From Pseudomonas sp. MRSN 12121 (lineage in GTDB: Bacteria; Pseudomonadota; Gammaproteobacteria; Pseudomonadales; Pseudomonadaceae): a DNA stretch of 64,000 nt. The stretch covers positions 3,433,388-3,497,387 of the forward strand of contig NZ_CP010892.1 in assembly GCF_000931465.1 (NCBI RefSeq), in the 5' to 3' direction. The translations under genes were made by a program, and so were the position numbers. The notes under the pieces were generated by a model, which saw only the letters and a program-made list of their open reading frames with translations, was not told the origin of the DNA and did not search any database. Shown in pieces: positions 43,599 to 52,609 of this stretch (its first letter is position 1; every line of letters begins with the position of its first letter).

Positions 43599-43620
43599 GC
43601 TTGCCCGGTCCCGGGCAAGC
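43599..43620 (+). terminator. Hairpin after the RND operon
   Basis: GCTTGCCC (43599-43606) pairs with GGGCAAGC (43613-43620), extended by GG/CC inside. It follows the channel gene by 10 bases; no long T-run follows. Confidence 0.6.
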
Positions 43621-44179
43621 TCCCCCTGTGGCCGTCAGCCGGGGCTCGAGGTACGAGTTCCGGCTGGCATCGCCTGATCCCAGCCATCCCCTCTTCTGTT
43701 CGATCAGCGTCCACGCCGTCCTCACTGACGCGCCGCGGGGCATCGTTGCCAGCGCATCCGCTGTTCCAGCTTCGCGCCACGCGAACGCCACACACCGGCC
43801 GTTCCTGCATCGCCCCCTACCGGCTTCGCCAGGGCCTGCAACCATAGCGTTGGCCGGCCAGCGGCCCCGCCTGTAAACCTCTCTTCAGATGCCGCGCTGT
43901 TCCCAGGCTCGTGAACATGTCCGGGGCCGTCGCTCTGCGCCCATGGATCTACCTGCCGAGAGCCTTCCCTATCCGTGCCTTTGGGGTACGAGGGCATGGC
44001 CCGGCAGGTTGCAGGCAGGCCGCTCCCCACACCCGCTATTCGCGTGAACCAACCGCTATTCAGGGCAGCCGGCCCGTCGTTGCCGGAAGCTAAATCGCGC
44101 CTCGGCGCAGCCCTCGCTGCCTGGGGAGGCCGAAAGACAGACGCCTGATAACGGCTCGCGTGCGACCAAAGTTCGGCAC
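43621..44179. other. Gene-poor GC-rich stretch
   Basis: About 560 bases with open frames on both strands but no ribosome binding site, no recognisable protein and many Arg/Pro/Ala-rich translations typical of non-coding GC-rich DNA. I see no RNA gene. Confidence 0.5.
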
Positions 44180-44214
44180 AAAAAAGCCGCCTGCTCCCGG
44201 AGGAACAGGCGGCT
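44180..44214 (-). terminator. Rho-independent terminator of the aldehyde dehydrogenase gene
   Basis: On the minus strand AGCCGCCTG (44206-44214 as read in reverse) pairs with CAGGCGGCT (44185-44193), 12-base loop, followed by six T. It lies 19 bp after the aldehyde dehydrogenase stop. Confidence 0.9.
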
Positions 44215-44232
44215 TGTCGAAGCTCGCATTTT

Positions 44233-45705
44233 TTAGCGCGGTGCGAACCAGGGGGCCGGTACGTCGGTCTGCACCGTGATGGTCTTGACCTGGGTGTAGG
44301 CATCCAGGGTTTGCCGGCAGAACTCGCGACCGATGCCACTGTCCTTGTAGCCACCGAAGGCGGTGCCGTCGGTGATGTTGGAGTAGCGATTGATCCATAC
44401 CGAACCGGCTTGCAGGCGTTCGGCGGTAATGACGGCGTTCTTCAGGTTACTGGTATAGATCCCGGCCGCCAGGCCGTACTGAGTGTCGTTGGCCTGGGCG
44501 ATCATTTCCTCGTAATCGCTCCACGGGATCAGCGACAGCACAGGGCCGAAGATTTCTTCCTGGCAAATGCGCATGGCGTTGTCAGCGAGAAATACCGTGG
44601 GCTGGATAAAGTAGCCCGCCGGGCAACCGGCCACCTCCTGCCGGCCTCCTCCAACCAGCAGTTCGGCACCTTCCCGCCCCCCCGTGGCGATGTATTCAAG
44701 GACCTTCTCGCCCTGCCGGGAGGACACCAGGCAACTGATCCGCGACTCTTCGTCCTGAGGTGAACCGACCTTCACTCGCTGGAACGATTCGATCAGCTTC
44801 CGCTTGAAGTCGTCGAAGATATCCCGATGCACGAACAACCGCGTCCCGGCCAGGCATGACTGGCCGTTGTTGTGAATCGCGGCGAAGGTGGCGTTGTCGA
44901 CCACCGAGTCCAGGTCCTGGATATCGGGGAACACAATGTTCGCGCTCTTCCCGCCCAGTTCCAGCGTGGCCGGTACCAGCCGTTCGGCAGCCACCCCGGC
45001 CACGATCCGGCCGACGTCGGTACTGCCAGTGAAAGAGAGTTTTCGCACCTGCGGGTGAGCGCTCAGGGCGGCGCCCACCAACTCTCCGAGGCCGGTCACG
45101 ATGTTGACCACGCCAGCGGGAAAGATCCGGGCGATGTGCTTGCCCAGTTCCAGGGTCGACAACGAGGCGTTTTCATCCGGTTTCAGTACCACGGTGTTAC
45201 CCGCCGCCAGGGCCGGCGCCAGCTTGAACGAAGCCATGATCGCTGGCGCGTTCCAGGGGATGATTTGCCCGCATACCCCCAGGGGCTCGCGTTTGCCCAG
45301 CGCGTAGCCGCCCGCGATCTCCCGGCCATAGTCTTCATGCGCCATGATCACGGAGGCGAAATAGCGGTAGTGGCGGACAGCGGTCTGATAATCCCGGCGC
45401 ACTTCACTGATGCAGCGCCCGACATCGTGCGCATCGATGCGCGCCAGGCGTTCGCTGTCGGCTTCCACCGCGTCGGCCAAGGCATTGATCAGGCGCGCAC
45501 GCTCTTGCTGCCCGAGGGCTTTCCAGGCGCCGAAGGCCGCCTGCGCGGCGTCGACCGCACGGTCCACGTCTTCCCTGCTGCAACTGTGGATCTGCGCCAG
45601 GAGCAGACCCGTGGCCGGATCGAGCGCGGGAAAAGTAGCGCCGGCGCTCTTTTCAAATACGCCGTTAATCAACGGACCGTAAGTCCTATCAAGCTCAATA
45701 GTCAT
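44233..45705 (-). CDS. NAD(P)-dependent aldehyde dehydrogenase
   Basis: A 490-residue ALDH. The cofactor and active-site motifs are Ile-Ile-Pro-Trp-Asn-Ala-Pro (about 155), Phe-Thr-Gly-Ser-Thr-Asp-Val-Gly (about 230), Leu-Glu-Leu-Gly-Gly-Lys-Ser (general base Glu, about 255) and Gly-Gln-Ser-Cys (nucleophile Cys, about 289). It oxidises an aldehyde to the acid; the substrate is unknown. The start at 45705 gives a normal N-terminus; an ATG at 45723 and a TTG at 45735 are in frame. The divergent AraC regulator probably controls it. Confidence 0.92.
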   Translation of the reverse strand: MTIELDRTYGPLINGVFEKSAGATFPALDPATGLLLAQIHSCSREDVDRAVDAAQAAFGAWKALGQQERARLINALADAVEADSERLARIDAHDVGRCISEVRRDYQTAVRHYRYFASVIMAHEDYGREIAGGYALGKREPLGVCGQIIPWNAPAIMASFKLAPALAAGNTVVLKPDENASLSTLELGKHIARIFPAGVVNIVTGLGELVGAALSAHPQVRKLSFTGSTDVGRIVAGVAAERLVPATLELGGKSANIVFPDIQDLDSVVDNATFAAIHNNGQSCLAGTRLFVHRDIFDDFKRKLIESFQRVKVGSPQDEESRISCLVSSRQGEKVLEYIATGGREGAELLVGGGRQEVAGCPAGYFIQPTVFLADNAMRICQEEIFGPVLSLIPWSDYEEMIAQANDTQYGLAAGIYTSNLKNAVITAERLQAGSVWINRYSNITDGTAFGGYKDSGIGREFCRQTLDAYTQVKTITVQTDVPAPWFAPR

Positions 45706-45833
45706 ATATATGTCTCTGTCCATTACCGTTTGCAAACATGTCCCGTAGCCACGGGATAACTTTTATATATCCAATGAAATAAGCCCGATGTTAAAGTCTC
45801 GAACTTGTTTTTCAGGATTGAAAAGGATGGTCA

Positions 45834-46757
45834 ATGGACCCGCTTTCAGGTGTGCTGTCTTTATTGCGGATCCGCAACTATCACTCCGCAGCGTTGAATC
45901 TTGGGGGCGATTGGGCGTTCCACTTTCCCGAGATCGCCGGGATCAAGTTCACCACTGTGGTGCAAGGCAGTTGCTGGTTGCTGGTCGAGGGGGAGCCGCA
46001 ACCACAACGATTGCAGCAGGGTGACTGTTACCTGATGACCCGGGGGCGGCGCTTCGAACTCTACAGCGATATGTCCCAGGTTCCCCTGGATTCCGACAAC
46101 TACTTCCGGCGTCTCGCCGAGGACGAACTCGCCCTCGACTACGGCGGCCGCGACACTCAGCTCGTCGGCGGCCGCTTCGAGTTCACCGGGGTGCCTGCCC
46201 AGGTCCTGCTCAGCTCCCTGCCGTCGGTGGTGCACCTGACCGGGGTTTCCACCCAAGCGTCGATCCTGCGCTGGGCCCTGGAGCGCTTCATCTCGGAGCT
46301 GCACCAGCGCAAGGCCGGCCGCTCGCTGGTCACCGAGCACCTGGCGCACATCATGCTCGTCGAGGTGCTGCGCGAGCACCTGGACACTCTCGACGGCGAA
46401 GGCACTGGCTGGTTCGCCGGCCTGGCCGATCGTTACCTGAGCGCCGCGATCGGCGCCCTGCACGACGAGCCGGCGCGCCGCTGGACCGTGGAGGACCTGG
46501 CCAGCATGGCGAACATGTCGCGCTCGGCGTTTGCCCAGCGCTTCAAGAACGTCGTCGGCGTCGCCCCCATGGAATACCTCACCCGCTGGCGGATGCTGCT
46601 GGCCAGCGATCGCCTGCGCAACTCCGCCGACAGCATCTCCAGCATCGCCTTTTCCCTGGGCTACGAATCGGAAAGCGCCTTCAGCAACGCCTTCAAGCGG
46701 GTGATGAGCGAGGCGCCGCGCCACTATCAGCGTGCCCAGCAGGAGTGCAGCGCCTAG
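45834..46757 (+). CDS. AraC-family transcriptional regulator
   Basis: A 307-residue regulator. Residues about 1-190 form the cupin-type AraC-binding domain of the DUF6597/cupin_6 kind (Gly-Asp-Trp-Ala-Phe-His-Phe-Pro, then Gly-Asp-Cys-Tyr-Leu-Met). Two helix-turn-helix motifs lie at about 215-305 (Val-Glu-Asp-Leu-Ala-Ser-Met-Ala-Asn-Met-Ser-Arg-Ser and Ile-Ala-Phe-Ser-Leu-Gly-Tyr-Glu-Ser-Glu-Ser-Ala-Phe). It is divergent from the aldehyde dehydrogenase gene by 128 bp, and its stop overlaps that of the convergent SDR gene. AAGGATGG precedes the ATG. Confidence 0.92.
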   Translation: MDPLSGVLSLLRIRNYHSAALNLGGDWAFHFPEIAGIKFTTVVQGSCWLLVEGEPQPQRLQQGDCYLMTRGRRFELYSDMSQVPLDSDNYFRRLAEDELALDYGGRDTQLVGGRFEFTGVPAQVLLSSLPSVVHLTGVSTQASILRWALERFISELHQRKAGRSLVTEHLAHIMLVEVLREHLDTLDGEGTGWFAGLADRYLSAAIGALHDEPARRWTVEDLASMANMSRSAFAQRFKNVVGVAPMEYLTRWRMLLASDRLRNSADSISSIAFSLGYESESAFSNAFKRVMSEAPRHYQRAQQECSA

Positions 46758-47503
46758 CGCAGGCCACCACCGATGACCAGCGTTTCGCCGGTGATCCAGC
46801 TCGCGTCGTCCGAGGCCAGGAAAGCCACGGCCGGCGCGATATCCTGGGGCTTGCCGATCCGCCCCAGGGGGGTGATGGCTTCGATCTTGCTGCGGAACTC
46901 GTCCTCGAAGAAGCCGCTGGCATGCACGCCCTCGGTCACCACCAGCCCCGGGTTCACCGAGTTGACGCGGATGTTCCGGGGCCCCAGTTCGTTGGCCAGG
47001 GTACGGGTAATGGCATCCACCGCGCCTTTGGAGGCGGTGTAGACCGTGGAGCCGGCCGGGGTGAACGAGGTGACGCTGGAACTGATGTTGACAATGCTGC
47101 CCCCCGCCGGGTTGAAGCACTCCACGGCGGCCTGGGTGCAGAGAATCAGGCCCAGCACGTTGAGGTCGAAATGCCGGTGGAATTCGTCTTCGGTCACCTC
47201 GCCCAGCTCGCCGGTGGCGTAGACCCCGGCGTTGTTGACCAGGATATCGACGCTGCCATACATGTGGGTGATCGTCTTGAAGAGCGTCTTGACCTCAAGG
47301 CTTTTCGCCACGTCCGCCTGGATCGCGAAAGCCCTGCCGCCCTGCTCGAGAATCTGCGTCACGACCTTGTCGGCGTCGGTTTGGCTGCGTGTGTAATTGA
47401 CGATGACCGTGGCGCCCTCCTGCGCCAGTTGCCTGGCAATCTGGGCGCCGATGCCCTTGGAAGAGCCGGTGACCAGGGCAACTTTCTTTTCCAATCGTTT
47501 CAT
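46754..47503 (-). CDS. Short-chain dehydrogenase/reductase
   Basis: A 249-residue classical SDR with Thr-Gly-Ser-Ser-Lys-Gly-Ile-Gly (about 12-19), Asn-Asn-Ala-Gly (about 87-90), the catalytic Ser (Ile-Ser-Ser-Ser, about 140) and Tyr-Thr-Ala-Ser-Lys (about 153-157). All catalytic residues are present. It resembles glucose/3-oxoacyl reductase-like enzymes of unknown substrate. The start at 47503 has AAGGG seven bases upstream; the in-frame ATG at 47524 is less good. Its stop overlaps the araC-type gene's stop. Confidence 0.9.
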   Translation of the reverse strand: MKRLEKKVALVTGSSKGIGAQIARQLAQEGATVIVNYTRSQTDADKVVTQILEQGGRAFAIQADVAKSLEVKTLFKTITHMYGSVDILVNNAGVYATGELGEVTEDEFHRHFDLNVLGLILCTQAAVECFNPAGGSIVNISSSVTSFTPAGSTVYTASKGAVDAITRTLANELGPRNIRVNSVNPGLVVTEGVHASGFFEDEFRSKIEAITPLGRIGKPQDIAPAVAFLASDDASWITGETLVIGGGLR

Positions 47504-47674
47504 GCTTGAACCCTTGCTCGTCATTCAATAATCCCGCGGCCTCGGGGGCTGTCGGGCGTTGAAACGAGCTTATGACGCAGGTCCTGGCGTGTTAATGACT
47601 GAAAATCCGGGAAACATGCGCCAGCGTCCAGGGTGTGCCGTCGCTGCCCCTGGCCATTGCCCGGCGGGATGGCG

Positions 47675-47968
47675 TCAGGAACAGGACAAACATGGATAAG
47701 AGACCAAGTCTCCACTGCGCTTTCTGGCCTTCGGCCGGGACGCTGAAAACACCCGGGGAAAAGATGTAATGGATAAAAACCAATCCGCCTCGGATATCTC
47801 AGGCAAGAACTTACGAAGCGAGACGAAATCATCGGAGCTCAGGGCACGGAACGGATAAACAGGCTGAAGATACTTTCGATAAATGAACTTGAGCCGCAAG
47901 TCCTGAAGACGCTGAAGTTCGTAAAGGTCTTTATCCCGCTTAGCCGTCAGGACATTACGAAAGAACTA
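47675..47968 (-). pseudogene. Possible remnant of a small coding gene
   Basis: An open frame on the minus strand from just after a stop at about 47969 gives a protein-like sequence (a charged Lys-Arg-Asp-Lys-Asp-Leu-Tyr-Glu-Leu-Gln start, Phe-Ile-Tyr-Arg-Lys-Tyr-Leu, Phe-Arg-Ala-Leu-Ser-Ser-Asp-Asp and a Asp-Trp-Phe-Leu-Ser-Ile element) but no usable ATG at the front; the only nearby one is out of frame. The final 25 residues look random. It lies in the 829-bp gap 47504-48332, which otherwise shows only the repeat at 48091-48166. Confidence 0.35.
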
Positions 47969-48090
47969 TTTCAAGTCGCCATTCGTTGCACTACAGGCAC
48001 TCTCGAGTACCGGCAAATGAACACCATGGGCTGCCATGCGCTGCTCCCTGCACCTGAACCGATTGGCCCAACCGAGATCGCCTGCTGCCG

Positions 48091-48166
48091 GAGCCTGGAC
48101 GCACGGCAATAAGCTCCGGCGTTTCACGCATGGCCTCGCTCGCTGCGGCCGATATGATTGCCGGCA
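48091..48166 (-). repeat. Diverged repeat, copy 2
   Basis: The partner of 36466-36546; the best core is 48116-48133. The minus-strand reading begins with a Val-Lys-Arg-Arg-Ser-Leu-like run and is open for 67 codons but has no family match. See copy 1. Confidence 0.4.
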
Positions 48167-48332
48167 CACATTAATGGCCTAACGCCACTAGCGCATTGGC
48201 CACCTGCCTCCTCCAAGACCTGAAGGGACCGACAGCCTATGCCAGCCTCCATTGCGATGACCACGCCCTTCGAGCTGCCCTGCCGATGAACAGCGTGGAT
48301 GAACCGAAGTGAGCGCAACCTTGCTTGCCTTG

Positions 48333-51300
48333 TCAGGGACGTGGCCCTTGAGGTGCGGTATCGAGCATCGCCAAAGCCACCTCGACCCGGTCGATGAAAC
48401 GCTCCACGGCCAGGCTCATGGCATCCCGGTCACGGCTTTCGGCCTGGACTTCCAGCTCTTTGCTCAGTCGTATCAGCGATCGGGCCTTGCCCACGCTCAG
48501 CGAACTGCGAATCCGGTGCAGCAGGCGCGTCACTTCGCTGGCGTCGTAATACCGGGTCGCGGCCTTGAGCTCATCGAGGTCCTGGCGCAGGGTCAGGGTA
48601 AAGAGCGCCAGCATTGGCGGCGGCACCTGCAGCAGGTCGATGGCCGGGGCGCCGGACGGCTCGACGACGGCCGCCAACACGCCCCTTGCCGGCGCCGCCA
48701 CGGCTTTCAGGCACAGATACAGGCCGTCGATCGAGATCGGCTTGCTCAGCCAGCTGTTCATCCCCACCCGAATGCAGTGTTCGCCCTCCTCGCGCAGGGC
48801 ATTGGCGGTTACCCCGATGATCGGGATCCGCTGGTCGTTGCGGCGTACCGCAGCGGTCAGTTCGTAGCCATCCATGAGCGGCATGTTGACGTCCGTGAGG
48901 ATCAGGTCGAAAGCCTGTCGCTCCATTTGCAACAGGGCCTCGCGGCCGTTGCCGGCCAGGGTCGCCCGGCAACCGATATGCTCCAGCTGTTCGCGCATCA
49001 GGGCCTGATTGACCGGATTGTCTTCGACCAGCAGGACGTCCAGCCCCAGCTCCTGACGCCGATTTGCCGGGGCCTGTTCGGCTTCCGGCAGTTCTCCGGT
49101 AACGGCCAGGGACACGCCCCGCATGATCGCCGCGAGGCTGTGCTGGTTGACCAGCACATCCTTGCCGATGCTTTCGAGCAGGGCAAAATCATGCCGGGCG
49201 AATACCGTCGGCCTCCCCCACTCCAGATTCGCCCCGGCTTCGGGCATGACCTCCAGCACAGCGTCGGGCTGCTCCAGTGCCAAGTCCTCCAGGATCGAAG
49301 TCCGGGCCCCAAAGTGTTCCAGCCAGGCGCACAGCGAATCGGTCAGGTCGGGGAACGGGCTATGTACCGCAACTTTGCATCCCGCCAGGCCGCTCACCCG
49401 CCACGGCGTCCCTTGATCCCGCGCGCGGGCCAGGCTCAGGCCAACGCTGAACTCGCTGCCCTGGCCCACCGTGCTGTGGACTTGCAACGTAGCGCCCATC
49501 AATTCGCACAGGCTCGCGCAGATCGGCAAGCCCAGCCCGGCACCCGTGATGCTGTGGCGCTTGTTGTCCACCTGGTAGAACGGTTCGAACAACCGCTGCC
49601 GGGCAGCCTCTTCTATGCCAGGACCGGAGTCGATCACTCGCCACAGCAGTTGCACGCTGTCGGCCTGCTGCGCGGCGAGCGTAAGGTGGATCGCGACGTA
49701 TCCCTTGTCGGTGAACTTGATGGCATTGCTCAGCAGGTTACCGATGACCTGGCGCAGGCGGTGGCTGTCGCCGCTCAGTTGCGCGGGGACCTGTGGGTCG
49801 ATGCAGGTATAGAGTGCCAGTCCCTTGTTCGCCGCACGCTCGCAAAACCCTCGTGCCAGCTCCTCCAGCATATGCAGTGGATTGAAGTCCATGGTCTGGA
49901 TCTGCAACTGGCCGGACTCGATCTTTGACATGTCCAGCACATCGTTGATCACGTGCAGCAACAGGTCCGAGGAATGATCGATGGTCTGCAGGTAGGTCCG
50001 TTGTTGTGGCGTCAGGTCGGTCAGCCCCAGCAGTTCCAGGGTGCCGAGTACCCCGTACAGCGGCGTTCTGATCTCATGGCTGACTGTGGCGACGAAGCGG
50101 CTTTTCTCGGCGCTGGCGGCATCCGCGACCTGGCGCCCGAGCACCAGCGTGGCGGCCGCTGCACGGTGTTCGGTCACATCGGTGAAGGTACAAAGCAGCA
50201 CCTCTTCGTTCTGATAGACAGTCGGGGCGTAGCGCACATGGAAGGCTCGCTCGCCGAGCATCAGGCAGCCCTCGCCGGTCAGCGGGCGCTCGCCTTCGAA
50301 CATCGGCCAGTCACTCAGCAAGGTGGCGATGGGCGGCTCCTGTCCCAGCCAGTCGTTGAACAGGCCGTTACACGTCACCTGTTCAGGGCCCTTGAGCACG
50401 CAGAGCGCCAGGGGCACGGTCTGCAGGAGCGAATGGTTGAAATCATGGTTGCTGCGCAGCTCGCTGTAGTGGCTGCGCGCGGGCAGGACGATCCGTCGGC
50501 GGTACCAGCTGGCGATCCCCCAGCCACTCAATACACACGCCGCCAACAGCCCGGCGAGGCTCATCAGTTGCCATCTGGCGTGCTCGACCAGGCGCAGGAA
50601 GCTGATTCGATACAGGGCCTGCCAGGCACCCACCGGACCGGCGCTGCGCTTGATCACCAGGCCCGAACTCGTCAGATGAAAGCCGTTTTCATAAGTGAAA
50701 ATCCCTCCCTGCGCCGACCCCAGCACGAAGGTACCGTCGGGAGCCATCAGATCGATCGCGTCGAACGTCAGGGAATCGAACATCTCCTGGTCGATACGAA
50801 TACCGATTTCGTCAGGTTCGCGCAGGTCCACCAGGGTGGCGGCCACCAGCTCTCCGGGAAGACGCTCCGCCCCTTGTCCGGCAGCGGCCCTAGGCACCGA
50901 GATATAAGCCAGCAGTTGCTCCTCGCCGGCCTCGCTGTAGCGCTCGGCCGGGGCCCAATGCACCAGCAGATCGTAGTTCTTCGGCGGTTGTCGCTCGATG
51001 GTGCGCTTGATCCGTTGCAGTACCGGCACGACATCGCCTTGCACGATGCTTTCACGAGACGGTTCGGAGTCGATCGAAGGCAAGGCGATATCGATGTGGT
51101 GATCCGGGTCGAGCAGGAACATCTGCGGCGCCAGAAACGAGGAACCACTCCAGAAGTCGCTATAGACGTTGGCCAGGCCGATGCCCAGCGCCAGAGGATC
51201 GGTCAGGGGGACCAGACCTTCCCGGGCCCGGGGCATGACAATGGAGAACGTCGTGGAATATTGCGAAGCCTGGCCGGTATAGATCAGGGATTCGCCATCC

Positions 51301-51587
51301 ACGCTTTTACTCAACTCGGGCTTGGCGAGCTGGACCAGGGGATTGTATTCGGGGGCGACACTGGCGTTGATCGCGCGCAGCAGGAAGATCTCATGGTCAT
51401 AGGCGCGGCCGACGAAGCTCAGGAAATGGTAATTGGCCTTGATCCGTTCGCCGCGAAAGACCTTGTAGGTGACCCAATACCCGGCCACCACGAAAAACAC
51501 GCACAGCAGCAAGGACAGGATCAGGCTGAAGTGCAAACGCAAGGACACCCTGGCCAGCCGGCCAACCTTCGACTGATTAATGGGCAT
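48333..51587 (-). CDS. Hybrid sensor histidine kinase
   Basis: A 1084-residue kinase. It has a membrane helix at about 20-40, a large periplasmic sensor region (about 45-335), a second helix (about 340-362), a PAS-like region, a HisKA domain (Ser-His-Glu-Ile-Arg-Thr-Pro-Leu, about 508), an ATPase domain (about 620-735), a degenerate receiver without its Asp (about 750-840), a proper receiver (Leu-Val-Glu-Asp-Asn, Thr-Asp-Val-Asn-Met-Pro with the phospho-acceptor Asp, about 860-975) and an HPt-like end (Leu-His-Arg-Ile-Arg-Ser-Ser, about 1030). It resembles RcsC/PvrS-type kinases. It is divergent from the EAL gene and probably feeds the nearby fimbrial regulator. Confidence 0.9.
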   Translation of the reverse strand: MPINQSKVGRLARVSLRLHFSLILSLLLCVFFVVAGYWVTYKVFRGERIKANYHFLSFVGRAYDHEIFLLRAINASVAPEYNPLVQLAKPELSKSVDGESLIYTGQASQYSTTFSIVMPRAREGLVPLTDPLALGIGLANVYSDFWSGSSFLAPQMFLLDPDHHIDIALPSIDSEPSRESIVQGDVVPVLQRIKRTIERQPPKNYDLLVHWAPAERYSEAGEEQLLAYISVPRAAAGQGAERLPGELVAATLVDLREPDEIGIRIDQEMFDSLTFDAIDLMAPDGTFVLGSAQGGIFTYENGFHLTSSGLVIKRSAGPVGAWQALYRISFLRLVEHARWQLMSLAGLLAACVLSGWGIASWYRRRIVLPARSHYSELRSNHDFNHSLLQTVPLALCVLKGPEQVTCNGLFNDWLGQEPPIATLLSDWPMFEGERPLTGEGCLMLGERAFHVRYAPTVYQNEEVLLCTFTDVTEHRAAAATLVLGRQVADAASAEKSRFVATVSHEIRTPLYGVLGTLELLGLTDLTPQQRTYLQTIDHSSDLLLHVINDVLDMSKIESGQLQIQTMDFNPLHMLEELARGFCERAANKGLALYTCIDPQVPAQLSGDSHRLRQVIGNLLSNAIKFTDKGYVAIHLTLAAQQADSVQLLWRVIDSGPGIEEAARQRLFEPFYQVDNKRHSITGAGLGLPICASLCELMGATLQVHSTVGQGSEFSVGLSLARARDQGTPWRVSGLAGCKVAVHSPFPDLTDSLCAWLEHFGARTSILEDLALEQPDAVLEVMPEAGANLEWGRPTVFARHDFALLESIGKDVLVNQHSLAAIMRGVSLAVTGELPEAEQAPANRRQELGLDVLLVEDNPVNQALMREQLEHIGCRATLAGNGREALLQMERQAFDLILTDVNMPLMDGYELTAAVRRNDQRIPIIGVTANALREEGEHCIRVGMNSWLSKPISIDGLYLCLKAVAAPARGVLAAVVEPSGAPAIDLLQVPPPMLALFTLTLRQDLDELKAATRYYDASEVTRLLHRIRSSLSVGKARSLIRLSKELEVQAESRDRDAMSLAVERFIDRVEVALAMLDTAPQGPRP

Positions 51588-51781
51588 GAAGCCCGCGGGC
51601 GCTTTCAGCCGTGATCGTTATGCGACACATCACCAATACCTGTGTTGACGGGCTCGTTGCCATTGAATGGCGAAAAATCATAGCACGTCAGATAAATCCT
51701 ACATGGCACTTCGACACTGCTGATCCTCCAGCCCCGGCCGACGCGTCACTGTATGCCTCCCAGCTGGCGACCGAGGCGACC

Positions 51782-52609
51782 ATGCCAAACTCATCTCTTG
51801 CTCTTTCCGACTGTGCCCCTTCCTGCCCGCTGTCACCTTCGGTCGTGCGGCGTGCGCTGTTCGACGACGAGTTCGTGGCGTTCTATCAACCGAAAGTGTG
51901 CATCGATACCGGCCAGCTGGTCGGGGTCGAAGTCCTTGCCCGCTGGAACCGTCCGGCACAAGGGCTGGTGTCACCCGCCGATTTCCTGCCTGCCCTGGAA
52001 AGCCTGGGGCTGCTGGACGAGCTGTTCCGGCGGATGCTGGTCCAGGCGCTGGGCATGCGCCGACACCTGCTCGCCCGAGGGCTCGAGCTGGACCTTGCCT
52101 TCAATGTGCATCCCGGCCAGTTGCAGCAGGCCGGCTTTGCCAATGCCCTCGAACAGCTGCTCAAGCAGCAGGGCTGCCCTGCCCGCGCCATCACCCTGGA
52201 AATACTCGAAACCGCCGCGCTCGAGCCGTCCGGGCTCAGTTACAAGAATCTGCTGCAACTGCGGCTGATGGGCGCCAATGTCTCGATGGACGATTTCGGC
52301 AGCGGTTTTTCCTCGCTGCAAAGGCTGTGTGAGTTGCCTTTCAACGAAATAAAGCTCGATGCCTCGTTCCTGCGCCAACTTGACAGCAATGCCAAGGTAC
52401 GCGCGGTGATCCAGGGAACGGTGAAGCTGGCCGGGGCCTTACAGATCCGGCTGGTGGTCGAAGGTGTGGAAACCCGCCAGCAATTGGCGCAACTCCTGGC
52501 CTTGGGCTGCAGCACTGCCCAGGGCTACCTCTTCGCGCGTCCCATGCCGGCGCAGAAATTCATTCAGTTCTGTCTGCACCGCAGTCCTTCGAGCCTTGTA
52601 AGCCTGTGA
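51782..52609 (+). CDS. Stand-alone EAL-domain c-di-GMP phosphodiesterase
   Basis: A 275-residue protein that is almost only an EAL domain. The residues needed for c-di-GMP hydrolysis are present: Glu50 (Glu-Val-Leu in place of Glu-Ala-Leu), Asn108, Glu140/Glu143, Asp170-Asp171 (Asp-Asp-Phe-Gly-Ser-Gly-Phe), Lys191, Glu228 and Gln247. RocR of P. aeruginosa has a receiver in front; none is here. The ATG at 51782 has GAGG six bases upstream; an extension to 51620 lacks such a site and adds no receiver. Its stop overlaps the start of the next kinase gene, so both are co-translated. Confidence 0.88.
   Translation: MPNSSLALSDCAPSCPLSPSVVRRALFDDEFVAFYQPKVCIDTGQLVGVEVLARWNRPAQGLVSPADFLPALESLGLLDELFRRMLVQALGMRRHLLARGLELDLAFNVHPGQLQQAGFANALEQLLKQQGCPARAITLEILETAALEPSGLSYKNLLQLRLMGANVSMDDFGSGFSSLQRLCELPFNEIKLDASFLRQLDSNAKVRAVIQGTVKLAGALQIRLVVEGVETRQQLAQLLALGCSTAQGYLFARPMPAQKFIQFCLHRSPSSLVSL

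Noticed and set aside
43722..44354. 210-codon minus-strand frame in the gap after the RND operon
   Set aside because: It runs through the aldehyde dehydrogenase terminator and into that gene; no ribosome site and no domain.
49953..51614. Long plus-strand frame opposite the first hybrid kinase
   Set aside because: Shadow of the kinase; Gln/Arg/His-rich translation without domains.
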